Origin: Acidithiobacillus sp.
GTDB taxonomy: Bacteria > Pseudomonadota > Gammaproteobacteria > Acidithiobacillales > Acidithiobacillaceae
Assembly: GCA_027445725.1 (NCBI GenBank)
Contig: DAIAVG010000042.1
Span: 1 to 9,250 of the forward strand
Direction: 5' to 3'
Length of the DNA: 9,250 bases
A program made the translations under genes and the position numbers. The notes under the pieces are model-generated. The model was not told where the DNA came from and made no database searches. It saw only the letters and a program-made list of their open reading frames with translations. This document shows, piece after piece, positions 1-6,510 of this stretch. Each line of letters opens with the position of its first letter. The first letter of the stretch is position 1.

Positions 1-146
1 ATTCACGGGGTACCGGACTGGGCTTGTCTATGGTGCGCGAACTGTTGCGCATCAATGGGGGTCGCATTGATTGTGAAAACCATCCACAGGGTGGCGTATT
101 ATTCCGGATTTTTCTCCCCTGCTGGTGTCTGGAGGCGGAGGAGTGA
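1..146 (+). CDS. pilS: Sensor histidine kinase, C-terminal end (PilS-like), partial
   Basis: Only the last 47 complete codons are inside the window; the gene is cut by the left edge. The visible peptide starts with the glycine-rich G2 box of the HATPase_c domain (GTGLGLSM, encoded from position 9), followed by the usual final segment of the ATP-binding domain (GGRIDCENHPQGGVLFRIFLP) and a short tail ending at TGA 144-146. This box closes over ATP in histidine kinases. The membrane and dimerisation parts lie outside the window. The gene overlaps the PilR start by one base (TGATG), so the two are almost certainly co-translated. Calling it PilS rather than another NtrB-type kinase rests on its partner and on pilD downstream, not on the fragment itself. 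Confidence 0.8.
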   Translation, partial: SRGTGLGLSMVRELLRINGGRIDCENHPQGGVLFRIFLPCWCLEAEE

Positions 147-1501
147 TGGCTGATTTTTCCGCATTGCCGCCTGCCCTGATCGTGGATGACGAGCCGAATA
201 TCGTTGAATTACTGGGCATTACGCTGCAAGGTATGGGAATCGCCGTCACTGGTGCCCGTTCCCTTGCAGAAGCCTACACCCGCCTCGCCGAAGGTGCCCC
301 CTCTTTATGCCTGAGCGATCTGCGTTTACCGGATGGTTCCGGTATTGATCTGGTACGCCGTCTGCACGCGTTGCATCCGCAAGTGCCGGTGGCCGTGATT
401 ACGGCCTACTCCTCCGCCGATGGCGCCGTCGAGGCGATGCAGGCGGGGGCCTTTGATTACATGGCCAAGCCCATCGAACTTACGCGTCTGCGGCGACTGA
501 TATCGCAAGCCGTTGATCTCAGTCGCCTGTCACCGGCGGGTTCGGACGGCACGCAACGGTTGGTGGGCGATTCTCCGGTCATGCGGCGCTTGCGCGACGA
601 TATCCGCCGCATTGCGCGAAGTAATGCTCCGGTACACATTACCGGTGAGTCTGGTACCGGCAAGGAGTTGGCCGCGCGTGCTATTCACGCCTCGGGACCC
701 CGTCACGACAAGCCTTTCGTGGCCGTCAACTGCGGTGCCATTCCCGAGGGACTGGTGGAAAGCGAGCTCTTTGGTGCCGAAAAGGGGGCTTACTCTGGTG
801 CTGTGCAGCGCCGCGAAGGGCTCTTCGTGGCGGCCAACGGCGGCACCATTTTTCTGGATGAGATCGGTGAACTACCAATGATGGTGCAGGTCAAGCTCCT
901 GCGGGCCATTCAGGAGCGGACCATTCGTCCGCTGGGTGCATCGCGGGAAATTCCCCTGGATCTGCGTTTCATCTCCGCTACCCACCGCGATCTGCAAGAG
1001 ATGGTCGTTGCCGGTAACTTTCGCCAGGATCTCCTGTATCGTCTGGATGTCGTGCGGCTCCATATGCCGCCCTTGCGCGAGCATCCGGAAGATATTCCTC
1101 AGTTGGCGGAGGTGATCCTGCAGCGTATCGGGGGAGCGCCGCATGGTGCGCTGGCGCGGCTGCCCGCGGAGACTCTGGAGCGGCTGGGTAGTTACGCTTT
1201 TCCCGGCAATGTCCGCGAGTTGGAAAATTTGCTGGAGCGGCGTCTCGCGTTACAGCGGGACGATATTCTACCTGAAGAAGCATTCGCCTCCTCTGGCGGT
1301 ATGGCGCCAGAAAGCGGCATGCTTGCCTCTGTAACGGTAAGTGCTGCGCCGACCGGTTTAGACACGGCGGAGGCCGCATTACTGCGCCAGATGCTGGAGC
1401 AGGCCGGAGGTGACCGGCATCATGCCGCAGATCTGCTGGGTGTCAGTTTGCAGTCGCTGGAGCTGCGACTCAGCAGACTGTCTCCGGGAGAAATTGCATG
1501 A
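146..1501 (+). CDS. pilR: Sigma-54-dependent response regulator PilR
   Basis: NtrC-type activator of 451 aa that would receive phosphate from the upstream kinase and open sigma-54 promoters, typically of pilin genes. Domains seen: receiver at about 8-125 with acidic pair D14/D15, phospho-acceptor D58, T86 and K108; AAA+ domain at about 139-370 with Walker A GESGTGKE (167-174), sigma-54 contact loop GAYSGA (214-219) and Walker B with D238/E239; and a C-terminal Fis-like helix-turn-helix at about 415-445. The end of this helix-turn-helix (SLQSLELRLSRL) is closer to the PilR style than to the usual NtrC consensus. The ATG at 146 was chosen because it follows a strong purine tract (GGAGG at 131-135, GGAG at 138-141) and overlaps the kinase stop by one base. 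In-frame GTGs at 125 and 143 are less likely. The 3' end overlaps pilD by 4 bp. Another NtrC-family regulator is possible, but the neighbours favour PilR. Confidence 0.87.
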   Translation: MADFSALPPALIVDDEPNIVELLGITLQGMGIAVTGARSLAEAYTRLAEGAPSLCLSDLRLPDGSGIDLVRRLHALHPQVPVAVITAYSSADGAVEAMQAGAFDYMAKPIELTRLRRLISQAVDLSRLSPAGSDGTQRLVGDSPVMRRLRDDIRRIARSNAPVHITGESGTGKELAARAIHASGPRHDKPFVAVNCGAIPEGLVESELFGAEKGAYSGAVQRREGLFVAANGGTIFLDEIGELPMMVQVKLLRAIQERTIRPLGASREIPLDLRFISATHRDLQEMVVAGNFRQDLLYRLDVVRLHMPPLREHPEDIPQLAEVILQRIGGAPHGALARLPAETLERLGSYAFPGNVRELENLLERRLALQRDDILPEEAFASSGGMAPESGMLASVTVSAAPTGLDTAEAALLRQMLEQAGGDRHHAADLLGVSLQSLELRLSRLSPGEIA

Positions 1502-2298
1502 CACAGGGTGCAATGGGCGTGGCCTATATCTTAATCGCTCTGCTCGGTCTGCTCATCGGCAGCTTCCTGAATGTGGTGGTACATCGGGTGCCTCGCCACG
1601 AATCCGTCATCCATCCCGCGTCCCACTGCCCGCACTGCGGCCATATGCTGCATTCCTGGGAAAATATCCCAGTTCTGAGCTGGATGTTATTGCGCGGCCG
1701 CTGCCATGGTTGCGGCAACCCCATTGCCTGGCGTTATCCGGCGCTGGAACTGCTGAGCGGACTGGCCAGCCTGGTGGTGGTCTGGCAATTGGGCCTGACC
1801 TGGCGTCTGCTTCCCGCCCTGGTATTCACCTGGGCACTGCTGGCGCTGACCATGATCGATCTGGAGACGCAACTGTTGCCCGATCGCATTACCAAGCCAG
1901 GCATGCTGATCGGGCTGCTACTGAATGGGTCGGCACTTTTCTGGCCGGGGATAGCGCTGGTGACGCCCCAGGATGCTTTGCTCGGCGTACTCATCGGCTA
2001 CGGCAGTCTGTGGTTGCTGGCCACGGTGTATTATCGGACGACTGGGCGGCACGGAATGGGCGGCGGTGATCTCAAATTGCTCGGCATGATTGGTGCGTGG
2101 CTGGGCTGGCAGGCCGTTTTTTTGACCCTGTTCATCGCGGCTCTGAGCGGTGGTCTGGTCGCCCTGAGCTTCCTGCTGCGTGGTAAGGGCCGGGACTATG
2201 CCATGCCCTTCGGTCCCTACCTGGCGCTGGGGGGCTGGCTCATGCTGCTGTGGCCACAAGCCATTCTTTCTGGCTACCTGCACCTGCTGGGTTCCTGA
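1498..2298 (+). CDS. pilD: Type IV prepilin peptidase / N-methyltransferase PilD
   Basis: Inner-membrane aspartyl protease of 266 aa that cleaves the leader of type IV prepilins and type II secretion pseudopilins, and methylates the new N-terminus. The sequence shows an N-terminal membrane helix with the GSFLNVVVHR motif (21-30), a cytoplasmic zinc-binding loop with two CxxC pairs (C44/C47 and C69/C72), and both catalytic aspartates: D121 in the MIDLE segment and D191 in GMGGGDLK (186-193). About eight hydrophobic segments fit the family fold. The full CxxC loop indicates the bifunctional form rather than a short archaeal-type enzyme. ATG 1498 overlaps the PilR stop (ATGA) and has GGGAG at 1486-1490, 7 nt upstream. 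A second in-frame ATG at 1513 is a weaker alternative. pilB and pilC, frequent neighbours of pilD elsewhere, are not in the window. Confidence 0.95.
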   Translation: MTQGAMGVAYILIALLGLLIGSFLNVVVHRVPRHESVIHPASHCPHCGHMLHSWENIPVLSWMLLRGRCHGCGNPIAWRYPALELLSGLASLVVVWQLGLTWRLLPALVFTWALLALTMIDLETQLLPDRITKPGMLIGLLLNGSALFWPGIALVTPQDALLGVLIGYGSLWLLATVYYRTTGRHGMGGGDLKLLGMIGAWLGWQAVFLTLFIAALSGGLVALSFLLRGKGRDYAMPFGPYLALGGWLMLLWPQAILSGYLHLLGS

Positions 2299-2901
2299 AT
2301 GGTGCTGCGGATTGGCCTGACGGGGGGGGTGGGCTGCGGCAAAAGCACGGTCGCTGGGATGCTCAAAGCGGCGGGCGCCCATGTGCTGGATGCCGACGCC
2401 ATCGCCCGCGAACTGGTGGCGCCAGGCAGTCCGGCCCTGCAGGCCATAATCGCGCATTTTGGCCCGACTTTTTTAGGCGGAGATGGCTGCCTCGATCGCG
2501 CCGCATTACGTGCCCGGATTTTTGCTGATCCAGCGGCGAAAATCTGGCTGGAAGCCCTTCTCCATCCGCTTATTCGTGCATCCTTTATAACTGCCAGCGA
2601 TGCATTGTCCAGACGGCATCCGCAAGCGCTGATGGTCTGGGTGGTGCCGCTGCTGGTCGAAAATGGCTATCGCCCATTGCTGGATCAAGTCCTTGTCGTC
2701 GATTGCCCACGATCCCTGCAAATAGAGCGCCTGCGTGCCCGCCCTGGCTGGACAGAGGAGCAAATCTCCGCGGTGCTGGCGGCGCAATGTGATCGCGTCG
2801 CGCGTAATGCCGCCGCCGACTGGATTATTTCCAATGAAGGGTCACTGGCTGAGTTGCAAACCCAGGTTGATCTCTATCTCCGCCATTTGCGGGGAACCTA
2901 A
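2299..2901 (+). CDS. coaE: Dephospho-CoA kinase
   Basis: Cytosolic P-loop kinase of 200 aa that phosphorylates the 3'-hydroxyl of dephospho-CoA, the last step of coenzyme A synthesis. Visible hallmarks are the N-terminal Walker A (GGVGCGKST, 9-17), the DADAIAREL segment (31-39) that follows it in CoaE, the HPLIR motif (89-93), the hydrophobic VPLLVENGY stretch (116-124) and the C-terminal ADWIISNEGS segment (173-182), which corresponds to the family's AD-x-x-I-x-N-x-G motif. Length is normal for the family. The ATG directly abuts the pilD stop with no spacer, and I see no good Shine-Dalgarno sequence in front of it, so translation probably depends on ribosomes finishing pilD. The pilD-coaE-zapD order is common in beta/gammaproteobacteria. 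Confidence 0.95.
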   Translation: MVLRIGLTGGVGCGKSTVAGMLKAAGAHVLDADAIARELVAPGSPALQAIIAHFGPTFLGGDGCLDRAALRARIFADPAAKIWLEALLHPLIRASFITASDALSRRHPQALMVWVVPLLVENGYRPLLDQVLVVDCPRSLQIERLRARPGWTEEQISAVLAAQCDRVARNAAADWIISNEGSLAELQTQVDLYLRHLRGT

Positions 2902-3032
2902 CGATTTGCTTAGGGAAAGCGCCTGTGGCAACCTGTGGGGGCGCTGCCCAGAAATGGTGCACGCTGCCATTCCCTGGTTTTGGGGCGCGGTGGCTCCGTG
3001 CAGCGGCAGTGAGCCTTGAATGAGGTTACGGC

Positions 3033-3785
3033 ATGGCTGTTTATGAACACCCGCTCCATGAACGCGCGCGCCTTTTGCTGCGCCTGGAGAGCGTCTTCGC
3101 ACAGTTACAGCAAGAGGTAGCGGGCACAACCAGTCTGCGCAATGCCCTGCGCCCTTACAATGAGCTGCTTGATTTTTGCAGCCGCCCGGAGTTGCGCCTT
3201 GATCTCATTCTGGAGCTGGAACGTCTTGCTCAGAGCCTTGCCGCATGGGCGCAGAGCCCCGAGGCGAATGAAGACCCTTTGCGCGCCTGGCAATTTCGCA
3301 TAGAGCAACAAATCAAAGCACTGCGCGAGCACCGTGAGCCTTTCGGGCAATTATTGCGCCATCAGGAAATCATCCAGCTCGCGCGCGGCAGGATGGGGGT
3401 AGCCGGAGGCCTTGCGGACTGTGATCTGCCCATACTGGCGTTTTGGAACCAGCAAGCCCCTGAGCGTATCCGCAGGCTTCTGAATGGGTGGCAGAACAGC
3501 CTGGAAGTTCTGCAGAGTAGCGCAGACCTGATTCTCGCGTTGTTGCGCGACTCTTGTGCATGGTCGACCGTAGAGGCCCGGGAAGGGCGTTATGGAGCGC
3601 CTTTGGATGCCCGCCGTCCGCCCTCCATGATCCGCCTGGAATTGACAGATCGCGCCGATTATTATCCGAAAATCAGTGGGGGTATCCATCGCTTTCATAT
3701 TCAGTTACTGCAATGGTTGGACCAGGGAACGGCGCGCGCGATAGAATCCACGGTAGAATTCAAATTGGGCCTCAGTGCTCTCTAG
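3033..3785 (+). CDS. zapD: Cell division protein ZapD (DUF1342 / YacF family)
   Basis: Cytoplasmic FtsZ-associated protein of 250 aa; the E. coli relative bundles FtsZ protofilaments at the division ring. The match with remembered E. coli ZapD runs end to end: an N-terminal EHPLHERARLLLRLE segment (5-19), an N-terminal helical half with NELLDF (43-48) and ELRLDLILELERL (52-64), a central cluster of GG-x-x-x-CDLP-x-L-x-FW type (from about 128), and a C-terminal half with YYPKISGGIHRFHIQ (211-225) resembling the E. coli YPQISGHKSRFAIR stretch. No membrane segment or signal peptide is seen. Start ATG 3033 has GAGGT at 3022-3026, 6 nt upstream. It lies 131 bp after coaE and 33 bp before fbp, so it may have its own promoter, though I cannot point to one. 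The YacG gene that often follows is absent. Confidence 0.92.
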   Translation: MAVYEHPLHERARLLLRLESVFAQLQQEVAGTTSLRNALRPYNELLDFCSRPELRLDLILELERLAQSLAAWAQSPEANEDPLRAWQFRIEQQIKALREHREPFGQLLRHQEIIQLARGRMGVAGGLADCDLPILAFWNQQAPERIRRLLNGWQNSLEVLQSSADLILALLRDSCAWSTVEAREGRYGAPLDARRPPSMIRLELTDRADYYPKISGGIHRFHIQLLQWLDQGTARAIESTVEFKLGLSAL

Positions 3786-3818
3786 ACGATCACTCATCTT
3801 CCAGTAAAGGACCGTACC

Positions 3819-4838
3819 ATGCATATCGGCACCACCCTCAGCCAATTTATTATTGAAGAAACGCGCCTCTATCCCGGTGCCTCTGGCGACTTCGCCGGTT
3901 TGCTCAACGATCTCACCATCTCCTGCAAATTCATTGGGGCGCAGGTGTATCGCGGTGCGCTGGTGGGGGCATTGGGCAGTGCGGGGACAGATAACGTGCA
4001 GGGCGAGGTGCAGAAAAAGCTGGATATCATCTCCAACGAAGCCATCCTCAAGTCCATGGACTGGACGGGCCATCTTGCCGGCATGGCCTCCGAGGAGATG
4101 GATGGCCCCTACGCCATCCCCAACAATATTCCGCGCGGCAAGTATCTGCTGCTTTTTGATCCATTGGATGGTTCCAGCAATATCGATGTCGGCATCAGCG
4201 TCGGGACCATTTTCAGCATTCTCAAGGCACCCGTGGCCGGGCGTGATGCGGAACTCGCCGATTTCCTCCAGCCTGGCGTGGAGCAGGTCTGCGCCGGCTA
4301 CGCGTTGTACGGCTCCAGCAATATGCTGGTCTATAGCACCGGCTATGGAGTCAATGGCTTCACCCTTGATCCTTCCATCGGTGAGTATATCCTGACTCAC
4401 AGCCAGATGCGTATTCCCGAGGACACCAGCGAATATGCCATCAACATGAGCAACCATCGCCACTGGCAGAAACCGGTGCAACGTTATATCGACGAACTCA
4501 ATCAGGGCACCGATGGCCCCCGTCAGCGCAACTTCAACATGCGCTGGGTCGGATCCATGGTGGCTGATGTGCATCGCATCCTTTGTCGGGGTGGTATTTT
4601 CCTGTATCCCTTTGATCAGCGTGATCCGAAGAAACCGGGCAAGCTGCGTCTGCTGTACGAGGCCAATCCCATGTCCTATCTCGTAGAGCAGGCGGGTGGC
4701 GCGGCCAGCACGGGCACGACGCGCATTCTGGACATCGATCCCCAGGGCTTGCACGAGCGCGTCCCCGTTATCCTGGGTGCCAAAAATGAGGTGGAGCGGG
4801 TGGTGGCTTACCACCGTGACTATAGGCCCGATCGTTAA
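3819..4838 (+). CDS. fbp: Fructose-1,6-bisphosphatase, class I
   Basis: Cytosolic enzyme of 339 aa that removes the 1-phosphate of fructose 1,6-bisphosphate in gluconeogenesis and, in autotrophs, in the Calvin-Benson cycle. The class I signature is clear: metal-binding acidic residues in ASEEMDGP (90-97), the [14 protein letters not shown] segment (112-125) with D114 and D117, the substrate-binding stretch around [10 protein letters not shown] (238-247), and a [18 protein letters not shown] segment towards the C-terminus. Length is close to E. coli Fbp. ATG 3819 is preceded by AAAGGA (3806-3811), 7 nt upstream. It follows zapD by 33 bp on the same strand and is closed by the hairpins at 4847-4964. 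No other Calvin-cycle gene is in the window, so a role in CO2 fixation is inference from the presumed lifestyle. Confidence 0.96.
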   Translation: MHIGTTLSQFIIEETRLYPGASGDFAGLLNDLTISCKFIGAQVYRGALVGALGSAGTDNVQGEVQKKLDIISNEAILKSMDWTGHLAGMASEEMDGPYAIPNNIPRGKYLLLFDPLDGSSNIDVGISVGTIFSILKAPVAGRDAELADFLQPGVEQVCAGYALYGSSNMLVYSTGYGVNGFTLDPSIGEYILTHSQMRIPEDTSEYAINMSNHRHWQKPVQRYIDELNQGTDGPRQRNFNMRWVGSMVADVHRILCRGGIFLYPFDQRDPKKPGKLRLLYEANPMSYLVEQAGGAASTGTTRILDIDPQGLHERVPVILGAKNEVERVVAYHRDYRPDR

Positions 4839-4846
4839 TCCGAAAA

Positions 4847-4874
4847 GGGAGGCCATCCGGTAGGGTGGCCTCCT
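4847..4874. other. 12-bp stem hairpin just after fbp
   Basis: An inverted repeat with GGAGGCCA (4848-4855) facing TGGCCTCC (4866-4873) extends to a 12-bp stem, including two G-T pairs, around a GGTA loop (4859-4862). It starts 9 nt after the fbp stop codon. On the + strand no T-run follows, so it looks more like an mRNA 3'-end stabilising structure than a classic terminator. On the - strand the stem is followed by TTTTC, so it could act as a backup terminator for the opposing lipoprotein transcript. Confidence 0.6.
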
Positions 4875-4904
4875 CTGGCACGGGCCAACAACAGATACGT
4901 AATT

Positions 4905-4939
4905 AAAAGCCCCGCCCGATCCCTTGGGCGGGGCTTTTT
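4905..4939. terminator. Bidirectional intrinsic terminator between convergent genes
   Basis: The arms AAAAGCCCCGCCC (4905-4917) and GGGCGGGGCTTTT (4926-4938) are perfectly complementary over 13 bp with an 8-nt loop. The + strand continues into five Ts (4935-4939) and the - strand ends in four Ts. This is a textbook rho-independent terminator in both directions, placed between fbp (+) and the lipoprotein gene (-). Confidence 0.93.
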
Positions 4940-4946
4940 GCCTTGT

Positions 4947-4964
4947 GGCCCACGTAAGTGGGCT
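4947..4964. terminator. Small secondary hairpin after the lipoprotein gene
   Basis: GCCCAC (4948-4953) pairs with GTGGGC (4958-4963) across a GTAA loop, with one possible extra G-T pair outside. On the + strand it is followed by TTTAATA. It lies between the main terminator and the lipoprotein stop codon, so it may help either transcript end. The short stem keeps confidence low. Confidence 0.4.
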
Positions 4965-4985
4965 TTAATAGGCATGTCTCAGTTT

Positions 4986-5732
4986 TTAGAGAATGCCGGA
5001 AAGGCTGTGAACCAGCTGACCTTGCAGGGGCGGTACAGCGTCCTTAAAGTCCAGATTCACTTTGTTGGCGGTGGAAACAATACGGGTCCGGTAATATAAC
5101 CAGTGGCCGGTACCGCTGATCTGCTGGTTGGTAGTGGTGCTGGTGCCTTGCTGCAGGTTGGCGTTGGTCTGCTGATTGACCGCTTCCTTGCTCCGTTCGG
5201 CCACCTGCACGTCAGTAATCATGGCGTAGGTCACGTCTTTCACCAGCGAGTCAGCGACTAGGCCGATGGCGCCACCCACCAGTGCTCCGGCACCCGCACC
5301 CTGCCAGCTCTGACCAATGACGGCGCCTGCGGCGGCACCAAAGGCCGCGCCGCCAAAGCCGTTTGTCAAAGACCGATTCGCCGCGGCTTCGGACATCTTA
5401 CCAACAGAAAGGATGTTGATCTGCAGCATGTAATGCGCTTGGTTGTAGGGAACGATGCGGTAGCCTTGATTAGTCAAATTGGCGTCAATTTCTTGTTCGA
5501 GCGCCGCTACATTTAAAGTCTTATCTGAAGTGTTTTTGAACTGCACATATACGGTTTGCTCAGACGGCGGAACGGGATTCAAAAAGATGGTATTGGACAT
5601 CTTGGTTTGCACGCTGAGATCTTTATGTTCCAATGCGACCTGGGTGGCGGCACAGCCGGACAAGGCTACGGCACCGGCCGCGGCCAAGCTGAAAGTGACA
5701 ACGCGAAGCTGCTGACGTAATGCTAACTGCAT
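4986..5732 (-). CDS. TraT-family outer-membrane lipoprotein
   Basis: Lipoprotein of 248 aa with a signal peptide (basic R6/R10, hydrophobic stretch, lipobox LSGC) and lipidated Cys27; Ala28 at the +2 position favours outer-membrane sorting. The mature part matches remembered F-plasmid TraT along its length: QTKMSNTIFL (42-51), KNTSDKT (66-72), a glycine-zipper-like hydrophobic block at about 125-160 (GFGGAAFGAAAGAVIG onward), VTYAMITDVQVAERS (167-181) and a C-terminal RIVSTANKVNL segment. Plasmid TraT mediates surface exclusion in conjugation and complement resistance. Here no conjugation gene is nearby and the gene appears to stand alone, so that function should not be assumed; a role in the cell envelope is the safe statement. 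The ATG at 5732 has a strong GGAGGA (5738-5743), 5 nt upstream on the - strand. Confidence 0.9.
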   Translation of the reverse strand: MQLALRQQLRVVTFSLAAAGAVALSGCAATQVALEHKDLSVQTKMSNTIFLNPVPPSEQTVYVQFKNTSDKTLNVAALEQEIDANLTNQGYRIVPYNQAHYMLQINILSVGKMSEAAANRSLTNGFGGAAFGAAAGAVIGQSWQGAGAGALVGGAIGLVADSLVKDVTYAMITDVQVAERSKEAVNQQTNANLQQGTSTTTNQQISGTGHWLYYRTRIVSTANKVNLDFKDAVPPLQGQLVHSLSGIL

Positions 5733-5756
5733 GGGGTTCCTCCGAACGTAAGTATA

Positions 5757-5773
5757 CGGCCCCGGCGGGGCCG
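5757..5773. promoter_or_regulatory. GC-rich perfect inverted repeat upstream of the lipoprotein gene
   Basis: CGGCCCC (5757-5763) and GGGGCCG (5767-5773) form a perfect 7-bp inverted repeat with a 3-nt centre, 24 bp upstream of the lipoprotein start. It sits at the edge of an AT-rich region and just outside the strong ribosome-binding site. It could be an operator palindrome or a 5'-UTR hairpin. No T-run follows it on either strand, so it is not an intrinsic terminator. Confidence 0.35.
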
Positions 5774-5840
5774 ATCATAAAAGCGCATGCATTATGCTTT
5801 GCATTTTAGAGATTACTGTCACGGAGGCAAGATATTTTTT

Positions 5841-5897
5841 ATGAGTACACCCAAGAAGGGCTCGGGATATGTGGTTTATATGGATGTAACTATATGA
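5841..5897 (+). CDS. Possible 18-aa leader peptide or gene remnant
   Basis: An ATG-started frame encodes 18 residues (MSTPKKGSGYVVYMDVTI) and ends at TGA 5895-5897. GGAGG at 5823-5827 lies 13 nt upstream, which is longer than ideal. There is no recognisable homology, and nothing nearby, such as an attenuator or repeated codons, indicates a regulatory leader. A frame this short is expected by chance, so this is recorded as a candidate only. It might also be the start of a decayed gene. Confidence 0.12.
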   Translation: MSTPKKGSGYVVYMDVTI

Positions 5898-5979
5898 AAA
5901 ATAAATATCACTAAATGCTTATTGCACTTTTGAACAAGCGTTTGCAGCCGATGGAGCCGCTTTATGCCAGTATGCTGTC

Positions 5980-6007
5980 TTGAGAATTCTGAGAAATCGT
6001 CTATAAA
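5980..6007 (+). promoter_or_regulatory. Candidate sigma-70 promoter for the sspB operon
   Basis: TTGAGA (5980-5985) and TATAAA (6002-6007) each match the sigma-70 consensus at five of six positions and are 16 bp apart. Transcription would start near 6013-6015, just before AGGAG (6019-6023) and the first possible sspB start. Position, strand and spacing all fit. No operator is obvious. Confidence 0.5.
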
Positions 6008-6036
6008 CGTGGATATGTAGGAGTCTCAAAGCAGCA

Positions 6037-6510
6037 GTGGCAGCTCCGGCGCGCGAGTTGTTGCCAGGCCTTAATGATGATGGAGAACAAAAATTGTTAC
6101 CTGAAAGTGCCAAGCCCTATCTGCTCAATGCCGTCTATCAGTGGTGTGTGGACCAGGGACATACGCCGTATATTCTGGTGGTCGTGGCTTATCCGGGAGT
6201 TTCTGTCCCGAGCGGCTACGAAAAGGATGGACGGATGATTCTTGATGTCTCGCCGCGCGCTTGCCACAGTCTCCGCATGGCGGACGACTGGATTTCCTTT
6301 AACGCCCGCTTTGGTGGGGTCGCCCGCACGGTGGATGTACCGATGGCGGCTGTGGCGGCGATTTACGCTGCGGAGACGCAGGAGGGGATGGGCTTTGCCG
6401 ATCCCGAAATGCCAACCACACCGCCGTCGTCTCCGGAGGGAGGCGGTGTTGAGAACGCGGATAACCCCCCCAGTAAGCCCGAGCGCCCTTCACTGCGGGT
6501 GGTGAAGTGA
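6037..6510 (+). CDS. sspB: ClpXP specificity-enhancing factor SspB
   Basis: Adaptor that delivers ssrA-tagged proteins from stalled ribosomes to the ClpXP protease. The folded part (about 26-118) contains KPYLLNAVYQW (26-36), GVSVPSGYEKDGRMILDVSPRA split over 54-75, and SFNARFGG (87-94), all matching remembered E. coli SspB. An acidic, proline-rich linker follows (about 120-150), then the conserved tail LRVVK (153-157), the ClpX-docking motif. The start is uncertain. GTG 6037 is the first start after the promoter candidate, with AGGAG 13 nt upstream, and gives 157 aa. TTG 6094 has GGAGA (6082-6086) 7 nt upstream and gives 138 aa, beginning where similarity to E. coli begins. Its usual partner sspA is not adjacent. 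The stop overlaps the next gene (GTGA). Confidence 0.92.
   Translation: MAAPARELLPGLNDDGEQKLLPESAKPYLLNAVYQWCVDQGHTPYILVVVAYPGVSVPSGYEKDGRMILDVSPRACHSLRMADDWISFNARFGGVARTVDVPMAAVAAIYAAETQEGMGFADPEMPTTPPSSPEGGGVENADNPPSKPERPSLRVVK

Larger units (their letters stand above)
5733..6036. other. 304-bp divergent intergenic region, AT-rich centre
   Basis: This region separates the - strand lipoprotein gene from the + strand sspB operon and must hold promoters for both. It contains the inverted repeat at 5757-5773, an imperfect AAAGC/CAT...ATG/CTTT repeat at about 5780-5800, a possible 18-codon ORF (5841-5897), a markedly AT-rich stretch at about 5870-5935, and a good sigma-70 promoter candidate at 5980-6007. 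I see no tRNA, known small RNA or riboswitch. I do not find a convincing -35/-10 pair for the lipoprotein gene. Confidence 0.6.

Noticed and set aside
1410..2457. Long overlapping frames on both strands across pilD (219 codons + strand, 179 codons - strand)
   Set aside because: Both are shadows of PilD, whose zinc loop and catalytic aspartates are all in the chosen frame.
2918..2945. Inverted repeat AGCGCC/GGCGCT in the coaE-zapD gap as a terminator
   Set aside because: The stem is only 6 bp with a 16-nt loop and no T-run follows; nothing else stands out in this 131-bp gap.
3642..3669. Perfect -35 hexamer TTGACA inside zapD as a possible fbp promoter
   Set aside because: The nearest good -10 (TATTAT, 3660-3665) is only 12 bp away, too short, and the sequence is explained by conserved ZapD codons.
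3717..3747. TTGGAC / TAGAAT pair near the end of zapD as an fbp promoter
   Set aside because: The spacer is 19 bp and the -35 matches only half of the consensus, so it cannot be separated from chance.
3705..4856. 383-codon open frame on the - strand opposite fbp
   Set aside because: It is antisense to a clearly conserved fructose-1,6-bisphosphatase and has no recognisable domain; long shadow frames are expected in GC-rich genes.
4876..4892. TGGCAC start as a sigma-54 promoter after fbp
   Set aside because: The -12 element (TTGC) is absent at the required spacing and no gene follows on that strand.
5774..5803. TATGAT on the - strand (5779-5774) as -10 of the lipoprotein promoter
   Set aside because: No acceptable -35 lies at 16-18 bp, and transcription would start within the GC-rich palindrome; recorded as unproven.
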